From Nereocystis luetkeana (lineage: Eukaryota; Sar; Phaeophyceae; Laminariales; Laminariaceae), in contig JARUPZ010000007.1 of assembly GCA_031213475.1 (NCBI GenBank), positions 7,683,586-7,747,585 of the forward strand: DNA of 64,000 nucleotides, read 5' to 3'. The position numbers and the translations under genes were made by a program. Below the pieces are notes generated by a model. That model was given only the letters and a program-made list of their open reading frames with translations, was not told the origin of the DNA and searched no databases. Below, in pieces: positions 47,901 through 59,201 of this stretch. Numbering within the stretch: position 1 is the stretch's first letter; every line of letters begins with the position of its first letter.

Positions 47901-48253
47901 TAAGTTTCAGTTCGGCGTCCTTGGTAACGACGAAATTGACTGCCGCGCATTTGCTAGCCAGCTCAAAGCGCATACCTGGTAGACGTTAGCCGCTCGTCAA
48001 CGAACTGATGAGTATACACAGACTTACTGCGCAACGACCCCTTGACAGCTAGTCCTACTCCGTACAGCCCTTGCCTGGTGGCTGTTTTTTCCTGTCCTGA
48101 ACAGAAAACACGATACCCTGCCGCACGGAACGTCGTGCTGCCGGACCTCCGAGTTTCCTGCAGGCCAGTGAAGTCACAGCCGAGTTGCCGTCCCTTCGCC
48201 AGTACACGAGATGATGGCGACTCTATTGAGAACCAATCGAGAGAGTGAGGCAC
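44914..48253 (-). pseudogene. LINE open frame: APE endonuclease and reverse transcriptase, four breaks
   Basis: The endonuclease shows LQETRRS (about 48165), LMDANARTG (about 47830) and SDHN (about 47530). The reverse transcriptase shows [51 protein letters not shown] and [10 protein letters not shown] (near 46000); the C-terminus has [10 protein letters not shown] and a glycine/arginine-rich end. Breaks: a CCAGGTA insertion at 47975-47981, a TGA at 47047-47049 where CGA is likely, one extra A in an A run near 46530, and a one-base shift near 46383. [14 protein letters not shown] also lacks about four residues of the usual [22 protein letters not shown]1-like clade is a guess. Confidence 0.85.
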
Positions 48254-48639
48254 AGCATAAGTCCGGCAGGGGGCAGGGGCTACCTGCCGTAGACACAGCA
48301 GGGAGGGATGCTGTGTCGCCCTCGTTGGATCGCTCCGACGATGGCACCGGGAGCAGGAAGGAGGAACGTGGTGGTACTGCGGGAGCTGATCGCACGGGAG
48401 GTCAGCTCGGCGGTAGAGAGCAAGATTGGGGCGTTGGCCCCTCAGGTGAGCTCTCGAACACTACGGAGGGTCTCGAGAGCTCCCCGGAGGGGCCAACGCC
48501 CCAATCTCGTGTATTTATGTGATGCTTGACATCTGGGTGTTGTGAGATGACGCACGATGTCACTTCTGCTGCCCCTACCGCTGCTGGGAGATAATAATAA
48601 ACGACTTGAATCATCAAACCATCGATTGTCTGGGTTTAT

Positions 48640-49281
48640 TGACTACCAGTGTGCTTGGGGCTGACGAACAGACCGCCCATGTTTCAGGATGCAATGGAGA
48701 TCAGCTTGTACATGAAGAACGAGCTGACCGACGTGATCCAGCCGGCACTTCTTCTGCAAAAGCTGAAGATGGAGTCCCTGCCGAATGTCGTGTTCGACCC
48801 CCCCCCTGCCGCCGCTGCTGTTGGTGTCCTTCGTGAGAGCGACCAGCCGGGTGGAAAAGAAGGAGGTCCTTGGTGTAGACGCAGAGTGGGAGACGGCCGA
48901 TTCGGGGGGGGGAAAGTGGTGGCCATCAATGCACCCCCCCCAGCACGGCATGCCCTTCCTCTTCCACTTGCAGAGGGCTCCTTCTGGGTTCACAAAGGAG
49001 GTGTTCCCTACTGCTCTCGAGGGTCGACTATTGTGAGCGTAGCCAACGGCGAAGTGTCATTACAAGTAACATCTGGGTACGTTTTTTCCTGTGTCCTTTT
49101 TTTGTGGCAGGAATACGTGCACTTTTTAGTCTTTGCACCAACTTGCACGGCGACCGCTTTTCTGCTCGAGGCCCCCCCTGCGCTGACTAGTATCGCCATC
49201 CAAACGGATGCTGCGCAGGTCTTCAACCACTGCGGCGTGCAAGCGGCGAATACCTTGTACTTGCACCCGCTCCCTAAGTGA
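48640..49281 (+). CDS. Possible host coding sequence, unassigned
   Basis: A 210-residue frame with no certain family. Segment ELTDVIQPALLLQKLKMESL reads well in one frame (48720-48785), and after a C run (48799-48807) the adjoining frame reads KKEVLGVDAEWETADSG, which resembles motif I (GxDxEW) of DEDD 3'-5' exonucleases. A GT-AG pair (donor GTAACATC at 49069, acceptor TTGTGGCAG at 49111) would remove 43 bases in phase. The frame ends at 49281. The LINE 5' end lies just upstream on the other strand. The exonuclease idea is weak. Confidence 0.3.
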
Positions 49282-50826
49282 AAACTGGTGTCAATAGTTT
49301 ACTCATGCCGATAGCACGCCGCCTTGACGGCATGCCTGCTGGGTAAGCAGTTGGTGCACCATGTCATTCCTTTCTCCCGCTGCATGAGCGTTTGTCTCAA
49401 CCACACACAACGGGACTAAAGCTATGCGATAAATTCACCTCGGTTGTTCTGTGCAAAGAGATGGTCGACTCGAAGTGCGCCGTCGCCTCGCCTCTGCGTT
49501 CCCTGAACCTGAGGATCTGTGCCCGGTTTGAAACGTATCGAGGAAATACGGTGGCCGGTCAAAGCTATATATTCGATTGACGTGGGTACTGCAGTAGTAA
49601 CCGGAACGCCCAGCGCCCCTCTAGTTCTGCACACATAAGTACCCTCGTCCTTCTCGCTCTCGTCTACGCCCCCCTGCGCGAAACAAGTCTGGTCTACGCC
49701 CTCGCCGCGAAACAGGTGCGCCTGTACAGCATCAGCTACTCACTGCGCGTGAAGCTCTCTGTCATGGGGAAGCTCGGACGCGGCTGGTCGGGCGGTGGGG
49801 GGCGGTCAAGACAATGAGGGAAACAACACTACAGTAGGTGCCTTCATCCTGTACGCCAGGTCGCCACCGATACCTGTGTCATGAAAGGCCGGGCAAGCGA
49901 CGAGCAAGCTTTGCGCGGAAGTACATGCGGCATCCACTGCCGCAGGCCGGGGCACAGCGTCCCGAACCGGCGCCCTACCTCCCACCTGCAGGGAATCGCA
50001 ACAGACGGTGGCGAGGGGTTTTATGCGGCCGCAGAGGCGAGCGTGCTGCGCAGGAAGGAGTAGGGTTTGCCGAGAGGGGGGGGGTGTACGCCAAGACAAA
50101 AACACGGCCTGAATCTGCTGAACCAGCCTCTTATCCGGCGTTGCGGGGTGTATGTATCACCCCGCAGGCGGAATCTTACAAGCCGCCGCTGGACGATGGT
50201 GCGGAGGCACTGGTGGCTTCAACAACGAGAACCTTCCTACGGGGAACACCGCAAAGGGGGCAGGTGGAGTCATTGGTCGTTTGCTGGGGCTCTACCGTAA
50301 GGATGGCGGCATGCGTGTAAACATTCTACGGGTATTTATTTTCGCGTTTAGTGGAGTCTGACGCTTCTGATGCAAGCGAGCGATATGGGGCAGCCCTTGC
50401 GTTTGACTGAAGCTTTGGTTTCACTGTCCTATACGCTCCTCTAGCGTGGGCCGCATAATTTCCCATTCAATTCCCAGATGACACTGATGCCGGAAGTGAT
50501 GACGCTGCAGGTGGAGCCAAAGCAGGCAACGAGAGGATCGGTCTCGCCCGTGGCCAGGACGGCAAAGTCGCGGGTCTCATGCGACCAGGCGACAGAGATA
50601 TACTAGTGAGAGGCGGATGTAGATGCTTGTATAACTTTCGAAACAGCATGTAAATGCTTGCAAACTGTGGTGCGTATGTGGGCAGCCTGCTCTCGGTTAC
50701 GAGTCGTGCAAGACACGGGGAGTACTCTTGTTGGCAGGGATGGCTTGCTAGTTTTCTTAAACAAATAGATAGCGGTACTAGTATTCGAAATATAGCTTCT
50801 ATAATGTAATATGTAAACGGGGTCAA
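49282..50826. other. Intergenic or unresolved gene region
   Basis: Several short plus-strand frames look exon-like, for instance DDTDAGSDDAAGGAKAGNE near 50477-50533, but no splice model or family is supported. Confidence 0.25.
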
Positions 50827-50854
50827 ATGCGCCTACGTTTCCAGATGAACAAGA

Positions 50855-51457
50855 GTGGTTGCTCTCCTAAATCGGCGCAAACGTTTCGAACTCGTTTTCG
50901 GGGCACAACCAATCACCGCTGTCGCGGCAACAACTATTATTGTCTTCTTGTTGCGCCCCTCGTGTTCAGGGCTACCGCCGGTATCTTCGCACCCTCTTCG
51001 TCATTTTCATCAACAGGAAAATAGCCCGTCAACTCCAAAGCTATGCTTCGGTGTTTGCGAAACGCGCATAACTCCTGATCATGAATGTCGCAGCGGGGTC
51101 GTCAGGGGGATGATGCAGCAAGCCCCGCCCAAGAGTTTAAGCACTGCCGCGGCCACGCCTCGATTGTTTGCTCCCGACCCCTCAATGCGGGGTTCGTTGG
51201 CGTCATCCATGGTTGCGGCCGGGACGGTGGGGGCAGGGGCGGAGATGAGTCCGCGCATTGCAGTCGTGGGTATCGCCACGGGGGGGTGGGTGGAGGGAAT
51301 GGTGGTCGTACACCGATTGAGTAGTCCGGAGGTTGCGAGGAATGCGGACACCAGAGGAGTGGATGGTCTCAGATCGGCCGTGGACCCCTATTTGTACGAG
51401 CAACGATGTATCGTGCCTGCTGATCCTCCCCCAGGGACGTCAAAGCGCAGAGGATAA
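50855..51457 (+). CDS. Hypothetical 200-residue open frame
   Basis: Unrecognised. The frame is alanine-, glycine- and valine-rich with a possible short hydrophobic stretch (TAVAATTIIVFLL, residues about 20-32). There is no support from neighbours. Confidence 0.25.
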   Translation: MVALLNRRKRFELVFGAQPITAVAATTIIVFLLRPSCSGLPPVSSHPLRHFHQQENSPSTPKLCFGVCETRITPDHECRSGVVRGMMQQAPPKSLSTAAATPRLFAPDPSMRGSLASSMVAAGTVGAGAEMSPRIAVVGIATGGWVEGMVVVHRLSSPEVARNADTRGVDGLRSAVDPYLYEQRCIVPADPPPGTSKRRG

Positions 51458-52193
51458 TTGAGTTTCGTCCCTGCAAGTTGCCTTTAGCCCGTGGGTCGTA
51501 CGAGGAATCTAGGTGGGCTGGTGTGGTCGCAAAGGTGAATGTCTTGAGTTGCCACTGACGTTGAACATGGGCTAACGTGCAGGATTTGCACTGCTTACGG
51601 TGCTTTCCGTGGTTGATTTCGTCTTAATTCTTAACAAACGTCTCGGCGTTCTCGATGCGTTGCAATTTGTTTTCTTGGAAAGGGCCGAGGGCGGCGTAAA
51701 ATTGTGCGCTGTGTGTGTTGTCTAAAATGCAGTGAACTTCGTCATTACACCATCGCACAACTCTCCATGTGCTTAACATAGAAGCACATTATACGAGGTA
51801 CCACTTCCTCCGTACAAGTTGCGGTGAGTATCTCATATGTGATCGTTCTGTATCGTCAGAGATACTTTCTAAAGCAGCTAGCTGCACTCGTACGTACCTG
51901 GTATAATACTTTTCTTCTAGTTTATCGTTGCCTATATTTTGTGACGCCACCCCCACAACCCTTCACCAGCAACTAATATACCGGCACTGCAAGCCTACCC
52001 GGTAACCCAACGTGAAAAACCGCTTTGCAATCGGTTATATCTCGAATATAGATAGGTGCTATTGCTTGAAACCGACTTGTAACGTAAAAAAAAGAGAAAT
52101 TTTCTGGCCCTCTACCAGTGCAGGTAAAGGATCCCTCTCCGTAAAAGAAATTGGCAGGATGATAAGAAATTTGAGAGTGGTCATACTGAAGCC
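51458..52193. other. Intergenic stretch
   Basis: TACCTGGTA near 51895; nothing else recognised. Confidence 0.5.
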
Positions 52194-53417
52194 AGTATAG
52201 AACCACTTACTTGGATCTAAATCCCTGAGGGTGCTCGGTTGGTGCATCCCTGGCCTCTCAGAGCTCCCACTTCGAAACCGCCTCCTTTTATTACTTGCCG
52301 GGCCTTTCCAGCGGTTCTTCCTTTTCCCCATTATTTCTCTTGGCACTCTCGGTCCTTTTTCTTCCTTTTTTCTTCATTTGTTTCATGTGCGTGCGTGTAC
52401 TCCGAGCACGCCGCGGCGGGAGAGCCCGACGCCGTCGCGGGTGTCAGCGGGTACTGACGGGTGGAGGGGGGGTTGCAAGGAGCGCGGTCGCCGCTTTCGT
52501 GCCTATTACGGGGGACCATAGTTAATAGGACCAAATATTGTGAGTAAAAATGGTTAAATATATAGGTTTTTATGTGTACCATAGGTCCTATTAACTATGG
52601 TCCCCCGTAATAGGCGTCGCGTGTGCCTCGAGACACGAGGGATGCATGAACGGGCTTTGTCTGGCCTCATTTTGTGATTTTGGATAGAGTATGTACGATA
52701 TATAAGGGTCGTTCGAAATTGCAAGATATCATTCGAGCGGTGCATATTTTAGCAACCACGCTGAAGTTGAAAGAGGGATCCCGAGCTCCCGGTCTGAGTA
52801 TACCAATACTGTCGAGCTGGCGAACGACGGCCACGGTGAGCACCGGGCTTTACGCGAGGCGGGTGACGGGGCTGACTGTGGCAGAGAGTGAAGAAAGCTT
52901 TACCCGGACCGAATCGGTGGCGAGATGGTCGCGAGAGGGGCGGGCGGCGTACGAGGCTGAGAGAGAAGCTTTGCTTTTCATTTTTTTTCTTTCTTGACCG
53001 GTGCAAGGTGTTGCAATCAGGCAGAACATTATTTCAGGAGAGGGACGGGGGTTTTCTTTTCTTAAGACTTCCCGATTTTTTCGGTTTCGTTCTACATTTT
53101 TTTTGCGGTGCTGCTGTGCCGCTGTGCCGTGCTGTGCTTTCGCTTTTTTCGTACACTCGTACAGCATATCGAAATAATAAATTAAGTACCCTACCTGGGG
53201 TATGTACGTACACGTGCGGCAACCGCCCGCGATGCGAAGCGTATATGGCGTCCGAGCTGTTTTCTCCTGAAGCATGACGGCAACTACGATCATATTTAAA
53301 AAAACTATAGTCAATCTTGGACCACTGTCCGCTTCGCATAGTAATTTGATGTGCTTTTCCGTCCTGAGCGAGCGTAGCGGGCGGCGTAGGCCGCCCGCGG
53401 AGCGAAGCGCCTTGTAG
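52194..53417 (-). repeat. Repeat G, copy 2
   Basis: Inverted relative to copy 1 (37832-39166). It contains one MITE-A (52506-52610) and lacks the A-tailed 270-base segment present in copy 1. The GC-rich palindrome F is at its 5' end (53362-53417). Confidence 0.75.
52506..52610. mobile_element. MITE-A copy with proven TA target duplication
   Basis: The site reads GTGCC-TA-MITE-TA-GGCGTC. Copy 1 of repeat G has the undisturbed site GACGCCTAGGCAC at 38858-38870. Confidence 0.9.
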
Positions 53418-53681
53418 AACGCACCTTCCCCAAGTAACGAGTTCAGGCTGGACCAACGTTCCTGTTTCTTATGTTTTCTCGCTGTTGTGATGTGTTTTTG
53501 TGATGTAGCTCACCCGAGAAAAATGCCTTCATATGATTTTCGCGCTTCTCGCGAACAATCTACCTGGTTGGCATAGATTTTTGCTTGAGCCCTACCCACC
53601 CTACCCATGGTCCCTGAGCCGGCCACCCACAGGTTCTCCGGGGGAAAAAAATCCCTGACCAACACGATATACCCCCCCCCG

Positions 53682-53720
<39 letters not shown>

Positions 53721-54668
53721 CGAGCAGGATTTTCGCCCGTTTTTTTTTTCTGGAAAGCCCTAATATTGTGGACACGCTTCGACAACAAGCTTTGAACATT
53801 TACATTTCCTTGCTCTTGCCTGCCCAAGCTCTCGTGTTATGATACTGCTATGTATGAGGTTGAAAGCCCGGTAATTTCCTGGGTTCTGGCACTGGGATCG
53901 TATTGGTGGTATTGCGTGGTCTCACAGTCTCCGTCGTGCACGAAAGGAATAAGGTGACTCTTCTATCTCTAAGCAAGCAACACATGAGAGTACCAATGAG
54001 TACCGGCTTCATGTTCTGCCGTCGTCGCCATTTGTGAGGGTCTTTGTCCGTTGGGCTGAAGGTAAAAGGTTAACCAATTGCCTGCCGAATCTAAGCCTCA
54101 TAACAGCACCATGCAAACCACGCGCACCAACGGTATCCGAAGGCCGTTTTGGGGGCATGGTAGACTCTGCTTCGTACGGCGCTTGTGAACGACGGGCGGT
54201 TGCCCGAACACACCGCTGGGCACGGGCTAACGAGCACGTTGTGACCTCGAAATTTGAGGAGGATGAGCCACAGCCCGAAGACAAACAAACGCGAAAAGAT
54301 AGGCCTGGCTGGGCAGACGGCCTGTGAGATGGAATCTCGCTTATTTGTACCGGGCTTGTCCGACGGTCGGTGAGATTGGAATCTCGCAGACTGGGCAGGC
54401 TTCGGTCCGTGATTCGAATATATCACGGGCCGGGCCAGGCGCGGTCGGCCCGGCCCGGCCTGGCCGTGCTCCACTCGCGAGAGTTGGCTCCATCCGAAAA
54501 AACACACCTGGTGACTTTTATTGTTTGAGTATCCTCGAGCCTCCTCGTTTTTTTTATCGAGGCCGGGGCTCCTCGTCTTTTTTTCAGCTGGGAGTTCAGT
54601 TAGTTGTTGTGTGTGCGATATGCTCAACACAACGAGTACTACAGTACTACTGCGCCGTGCTGCCACGT
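53418..54668. other. Intergenic stretch with a long C tract
   Basis: A run of about 47 C, broken by one G, lies at 53672-53718. Open frames near 54000-54330 are not recognised. Short GGCCCGGCC palindromes at 54440-54470. Confidence 0.5.
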
Positions 54669-54715
54669 ATAACGCCCTGCACATTGTCAGAAGGCAAATA
54701 ATAATAAATAAAATT
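54669..54715 (+). mobile_element. Stub of the RLE-type LINE 3' end
   Basis: AACGCCCTGCACATTGTCAG plus AAGGCAAATA is identical to 2132-2161, followed by an ATA/AAT-rich tail: an extreme 5' truncation. Confidence 0.75.
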
Positions 54716-55880
54716 ATGTACGTATGTATGTACTGTTGCTGCTGTGTTGTGCCGTGATCATATTCACGTATCTGGTATCTATTTATTGATGCTTCTAGTG
54801 AGCATGATGTGTGCCCTGCGCACCATTCACATTGTTTCCATTAAAACTTTATGTGTCCGCGTTCCGCTTTACGGTATACGATGGCGATGATGACTGGCAT
54901 GCCAATAAATGGCGACGTGAGGATTCGATCAATCTGATGAAAATAAATAAAAACAACACAAGCAACAGGCACAACTTACTAGATGTTGCTGGTCGTTTTG
55001 TGTGGTGTAGTGGTGTGATGGTATCACGCACCTGTGAAGCACCAATACAATGGTGTGTCAGCGCAGTGACAGCCGCTGTAGGCTCTATAGCGCGGCAGAC
55101 AGCAGGCAGCGTTCCTCTGTTGTTGATGTTGTGAATCGAACGGGGGTTCCAAAATTGGCGAACAGGTGTTGGTTCTGTGTGACCACAAACTATTATTACG
55201 AGCTCAGCAAAGAAATATCCCCCCTACCCTCCGTAGCTATACTTGCTGTGCTGTCCGGAGTTTTTTTTTTTTTTGCATGCGCATGCTGCGCCCTCGATCG
55301 GCCCTGGAATGGGGCGAGCGACTACTTTACTACTACTGCTAATAATGCTGCTTGCTGCTGCGTGAAGCGGATGTTGGTTGGCTGGGAGGCAAGTGGGCTA
55401 TCTATGCTATACCAGGTATAACCAAACAGAGAAATCAGTAGTTCAGGGGTACACAGGGAAAAAAAGAAGAGAAAACGGACCTACACTCTCGCCACCATGT
55501 CGGAGTTGAAAACAAAGCACCGGGTCGGGATTTTCGTAGGAATTTAAATGAAACGTGATTTTTTCCCGTTTTTTTAACTTGATTCTAGTGACCCCCCCCC
55601 CCCCTTTGGTCTGGCTGTCTGGGGCTAAAAAAAAATGCGACCCGACCCGTCGACTTTTTCTTCGTGTATCCAAGGTGGATGTACCCTCGGATAAACGTGA
55701 TGATGGTGATCGTGATGAAAACATACGCATTGCATTTGTTTTCAGAGGAGGAGGTGTGCACAGCAAGCAGAATAAAGAAGGCTGATGGGGTAAACAGACC
55801 TTTCCTGGGATGCAGGTTGGGTTGTTCACCAGGACTGCCTACTGCTGTACTAAAATATGTATGTAAATGCTGCGACCTGT
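54716..55880. other. Intergenic stretch
   Basis: No gene recognised. TACCAGGTA at 55407 and a C run at 55593-55605. Confidence 0.5.
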
Positions 55881-56540
55881 TTCTCCCGTGGGGGCGGTGA
55901 TTAGAAGGTAACATTCTCTTCGATATTTTTTACTCGGTTTAGTCTCGCCGGCAGCACTTACTTGCCTTGGATTCGAGTGGAAGTACTGTATGTAGTGATA
56001 GACGCGGGGGGGGGGGCTGCCACATACGACAACCTATATATGTTCATCCTAATAGATAGTACTCAACGATCGCCTCCGCGAAGGCTTCGACCTGATGATG
56101 CGTGCGGCAAGGGCGCAGCCGTTTAAAATAATAAGTGTGTCCGTAGGTGATCATAGAGTGACCCTCATGCGGACAGACAGACATACGTTTTTTTCTGATT
56201 CCGTTCTAGAGACCACAAGTGTACCACTTGTGGAATATTGCGCCCTTTTCTCCCATGGGGGCGGTGATTAGAAGGTAACATTTTCTTCAATATTTTTTGT
56301 ATCGGTTTTGTCTCGTCGGCAGCACTTGCCTTGGATTCGAGTTGACGTAATGTATGTAGTGGTAGACAGGGGGGGGGGACGGGCTGCCACATACCACAAC
56401 CTATATATATGTTCATCCTAATAGATAGCACTAATCGATCGCCTCCGCGAGGGCTTCGACCTGATGCGTGCAGCAAGGGCGCAGCCGTTTAAAAATAGAT
56501 ATGTCCGTAGGTGACCATAGAGTGACCCTCATGCGGACAT

Positions 56541-56577
<37 letters not shown>

Positions 56578-56625
56578 AAGGCACTCACTTTTTCTGACTC
56601 CGTTTTAGAGACCACTAGAGAAAGC
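55881..56625. repeat. Tandem duplication, period about 367 bp
   Basis: Unit 1 begins TTCTCCCGTGGGGGCGGTGA at 55881, unit 2 TTCTCCCATGGGGGCGGTGA at 56248. Both contain a G run, ACCTATATATGTTCATCC and a GACA stretch, expanded in unit 2 (56540-56576). Confidence 0.85.
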
Positions 56626-57650
56626 TTTGGGGCACCACCTCTCAATCTAAAGTCACGCATGTAGCACCCCCCATCCAATACATTTACCGGTAAGTCTTTA
56701 CGTACCGATTACCAGGAACTGGATGATTAGCCCCCTGCCTGAAGAGTCGTAAATATCGTAAATACCAGGCAAAAGTATTAGGTATGATAGATGATCACAC
56801 GGCTATAATACGACGTCAGACAAAGAGACGATGGCAATCGTAATATCATCAACTACGCATATATCGCTAACACCCCCATTTCGTCATCATCCGGTCGTAT
56901 GCTTTTTGTATCATCGTACATGCGTAATCACACGAAACGCGACGCGTCGCCTTAATCCAGACCTCAACCAAAATATATACGGCATGGATACACACGCGCC
57001 TTGCCGCTTGAAAACAGGGCGCCAGCCCACCAGGTCATCACGCACGCTCACGCAACAACAAAGACATCAAGCAGCGCCCACGCGATTTATTGGCTGACAA
57101 TGGCGGGTACACGAGCACACACTTTTAGTGTGCGCCATAACATCTACCAGGTAAAACCTAGCGTAAATAAAGTCCAAATACAACGAGCAGTCCCAGCTGG
57201 CAGCTGCCAGACAACTACTATCACTCGCTGCAGCCGTTGCATTAATAGTTAAGTTCGTCTGATGACAAAAGCAAAAAAAAAAAAAGAGAAGAGAAAGGCC
57301 TGAGGGCCGATGCTGCCATCAAAGAAGCACGACCACGACCGTACGCGCGTACTGCTGCAGCTGCTACTACTGCTGCATCATATACCCCCGGCACAGGCGG
57401 AACTCTTCTAATCTACCACACTATTCCAACAACTGCCGCCAGCACCCATAACGCCCTTAAAAATACCGCTGCCACCGTCAGATCACCACCGAGCGAAGTT
57501 GCTGCAGCCGTCCACCCCATACCTCGACTAAAATAAATGGCAAAAAAAGCAACAACCACGACAGCCACAACGAGACAAAAAAAAGGCCGCAACAACAACA
57601 ACAAGCATCGCGGGAAAAAACGAAGCAACTCAATTGAGAGGTACTAACTT
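56626..57650. other. Intergenic stretch
   Basis: TACCGGTA near 56690 and TACCAGGTA at 57147. No gene recognised. Confidence 0.5.
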
Positions 57651-57651
57651 T

Positions 57652-58190
57652 CCCTCGTCGTTCGTTCTTTCATTCACTCATAATTCTGTCATCGTCATCG
57701 TCTCTTTCTCTGCTTCTCTTGTGTTTCTGTGTCCGATCGTATTCAATCATTTTCACCCCCCCCCTCTCTCCCCCCCCCCCCCCCCCGCCTCCGTCTATGG
57801 TCATACGACTACGGCCATGGATGAGATCGAGTATATCTCTCCTATCGAGTACACCCCCCCCCCCCCGCCTCCTCCTATCAACTACCCCGCGCTAGCAAGA
57901 GAACAAGCGAACGGCCGAGCCAGCAGCACAAGCCACGATACCCGTCTCCAATTTCCCCTCGTCGTACCTTCTTTCACTCACACATAACTTTGTCATCCGC
58001 ATCGTCTCTTTCTGTCTCTTTCTCTCTCTGCCTCGTATTTTTTAGTCCGATCGTATTCAACCAAAACCCCCCTCCCCCCCCCCCCCCCTTCGCTCCCCCC
58101 TCCTCCTATCACCTACCCTGCGCTAGCAAGAGAAAAAGCGAACGGCCGAGCCAGCAGCACAAGCCACGGTACCCCCCCCCCTTGTTCTCT
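57652..58190. repeat. Tandem duplication, period about 304 bp, first unit carrying repeat D
   Basis: Both units run from CCTCGTCGT through TCCGATCGTATTCAA and a C run to GCGCTAGCAAGAGAA and GAACGGCCGAGCCAGCAGCA. The first holds a 70-base repeat D end (57795-57866) between two C runs. Confidence 0.75.
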
Positions 58191-58946
58191 CAGCCAACAC
58201 CTCGCCGCCTCTGGTACGAAACCAACGCCGGCGAGACCCCCCCCCCCTCGACAACAAATTCTAAAATCGACGAGTTGGTCTACATGAAACGCCGAGTGTC
58301 CTATTAGCACTACTACTAAAATCACGCCGGTCCGACAGTACGGTCGGAATTAATCGCAAAAAGCTACAAAAAAACAAAATAAAAAAAGAGGAAGAGAGGA
58401 GACGGAGAAGGCGAGGCAGGCATACACACCAGAGAACAAAAAAACGAAGACAAAGACGAGAACGAAAAAAGAAAGCAAAAACATCAAAAGCGCGGATTTA
58501 TAAGCGTTGTCGGGATGCCCCTCCCTTCCCCCTCCGAGTCAGTCGAGTCAAACAGCTACCAGCGACACGCTACATATTATGCACCACAGGAAAGAGGAGG
58601 TGAGGGGGGACGAGCAGCAGGAACAGGAACGGGAGCAGCAAGGGGGGGGGGGGCAGTACCGGCGGGGGAACCGAGCGACGCGTTGGGCTCTCACGTAAAT
58701 AACTAGCACACGAGCTCGCACGCACAACCGTGATGTAAAATCCCCGTACCCGCTCTACTTGTTATGGAGGCGTTATTGCCTCGAGAAGAACAAAACGGCA
58801 GATAGAAAGAAAACTCCTGGCCAAGCGCGTGCGTGACTCCAGACACACACCAAGCACATCATCGCAAAGGGTCCCTACTGATAGCCCTCTCCAGCCTCCT
58901 CTCGCTCGACCCCGAACCCGTTTTTCTCCTCGTACTGACGCGAGAG

Positions 58947-58980
<34 letters not shown>

Positions 58981-59201
58981 CCTCCGGCCAACAAAAAAAA
59001 GTAAAAATACACACGGCAGAGGAAAAATCTCCGCACACAGGTTTTTTCCCGTTGGATACGATTGCATTTTCGTTGAAAAGACAAAAGACACCAGAATAAA
59101 GGAAACAAGTACGTAGAGGAGAACGAAAGATAAGATAAGAGAAGGAAAGCTAAAACACGACCCCGCCGCACCCTACCCCCACCCAACCCGGCGCAGTTCC
59201 G
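58191..59201. other. Region downstream of the SWI3 gene
   Basis: C tract at 58949-58977 and low-complexity A-rich DNA at 58370-58500. The polyadenylation region of the SWI3 gene should lie below 59202, but no signal is certain. Confidence 0.4.

Larger units (their letters stand above)
43246..48590 (-). mobile_element. Nearly full-length APE-type LINE carrying later insertions
   Basis: On the minus strand: a 5' region with a hairpin (48590-48254), endonuclease, linker, reverse transcriptase, C-terminal region to 44914, and a long 3' untranslated region. Three younger elements sit in the 3' part: the TRIM-like element T3, the inverted-repeat element at 43847-44132, and a TAA-tailed SINE at 43557-43697. 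The 5' end is inferred from repeats at 42 kb. The left limit at 43246 is where similarity with 3018 stops. Confidence 0.75.
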
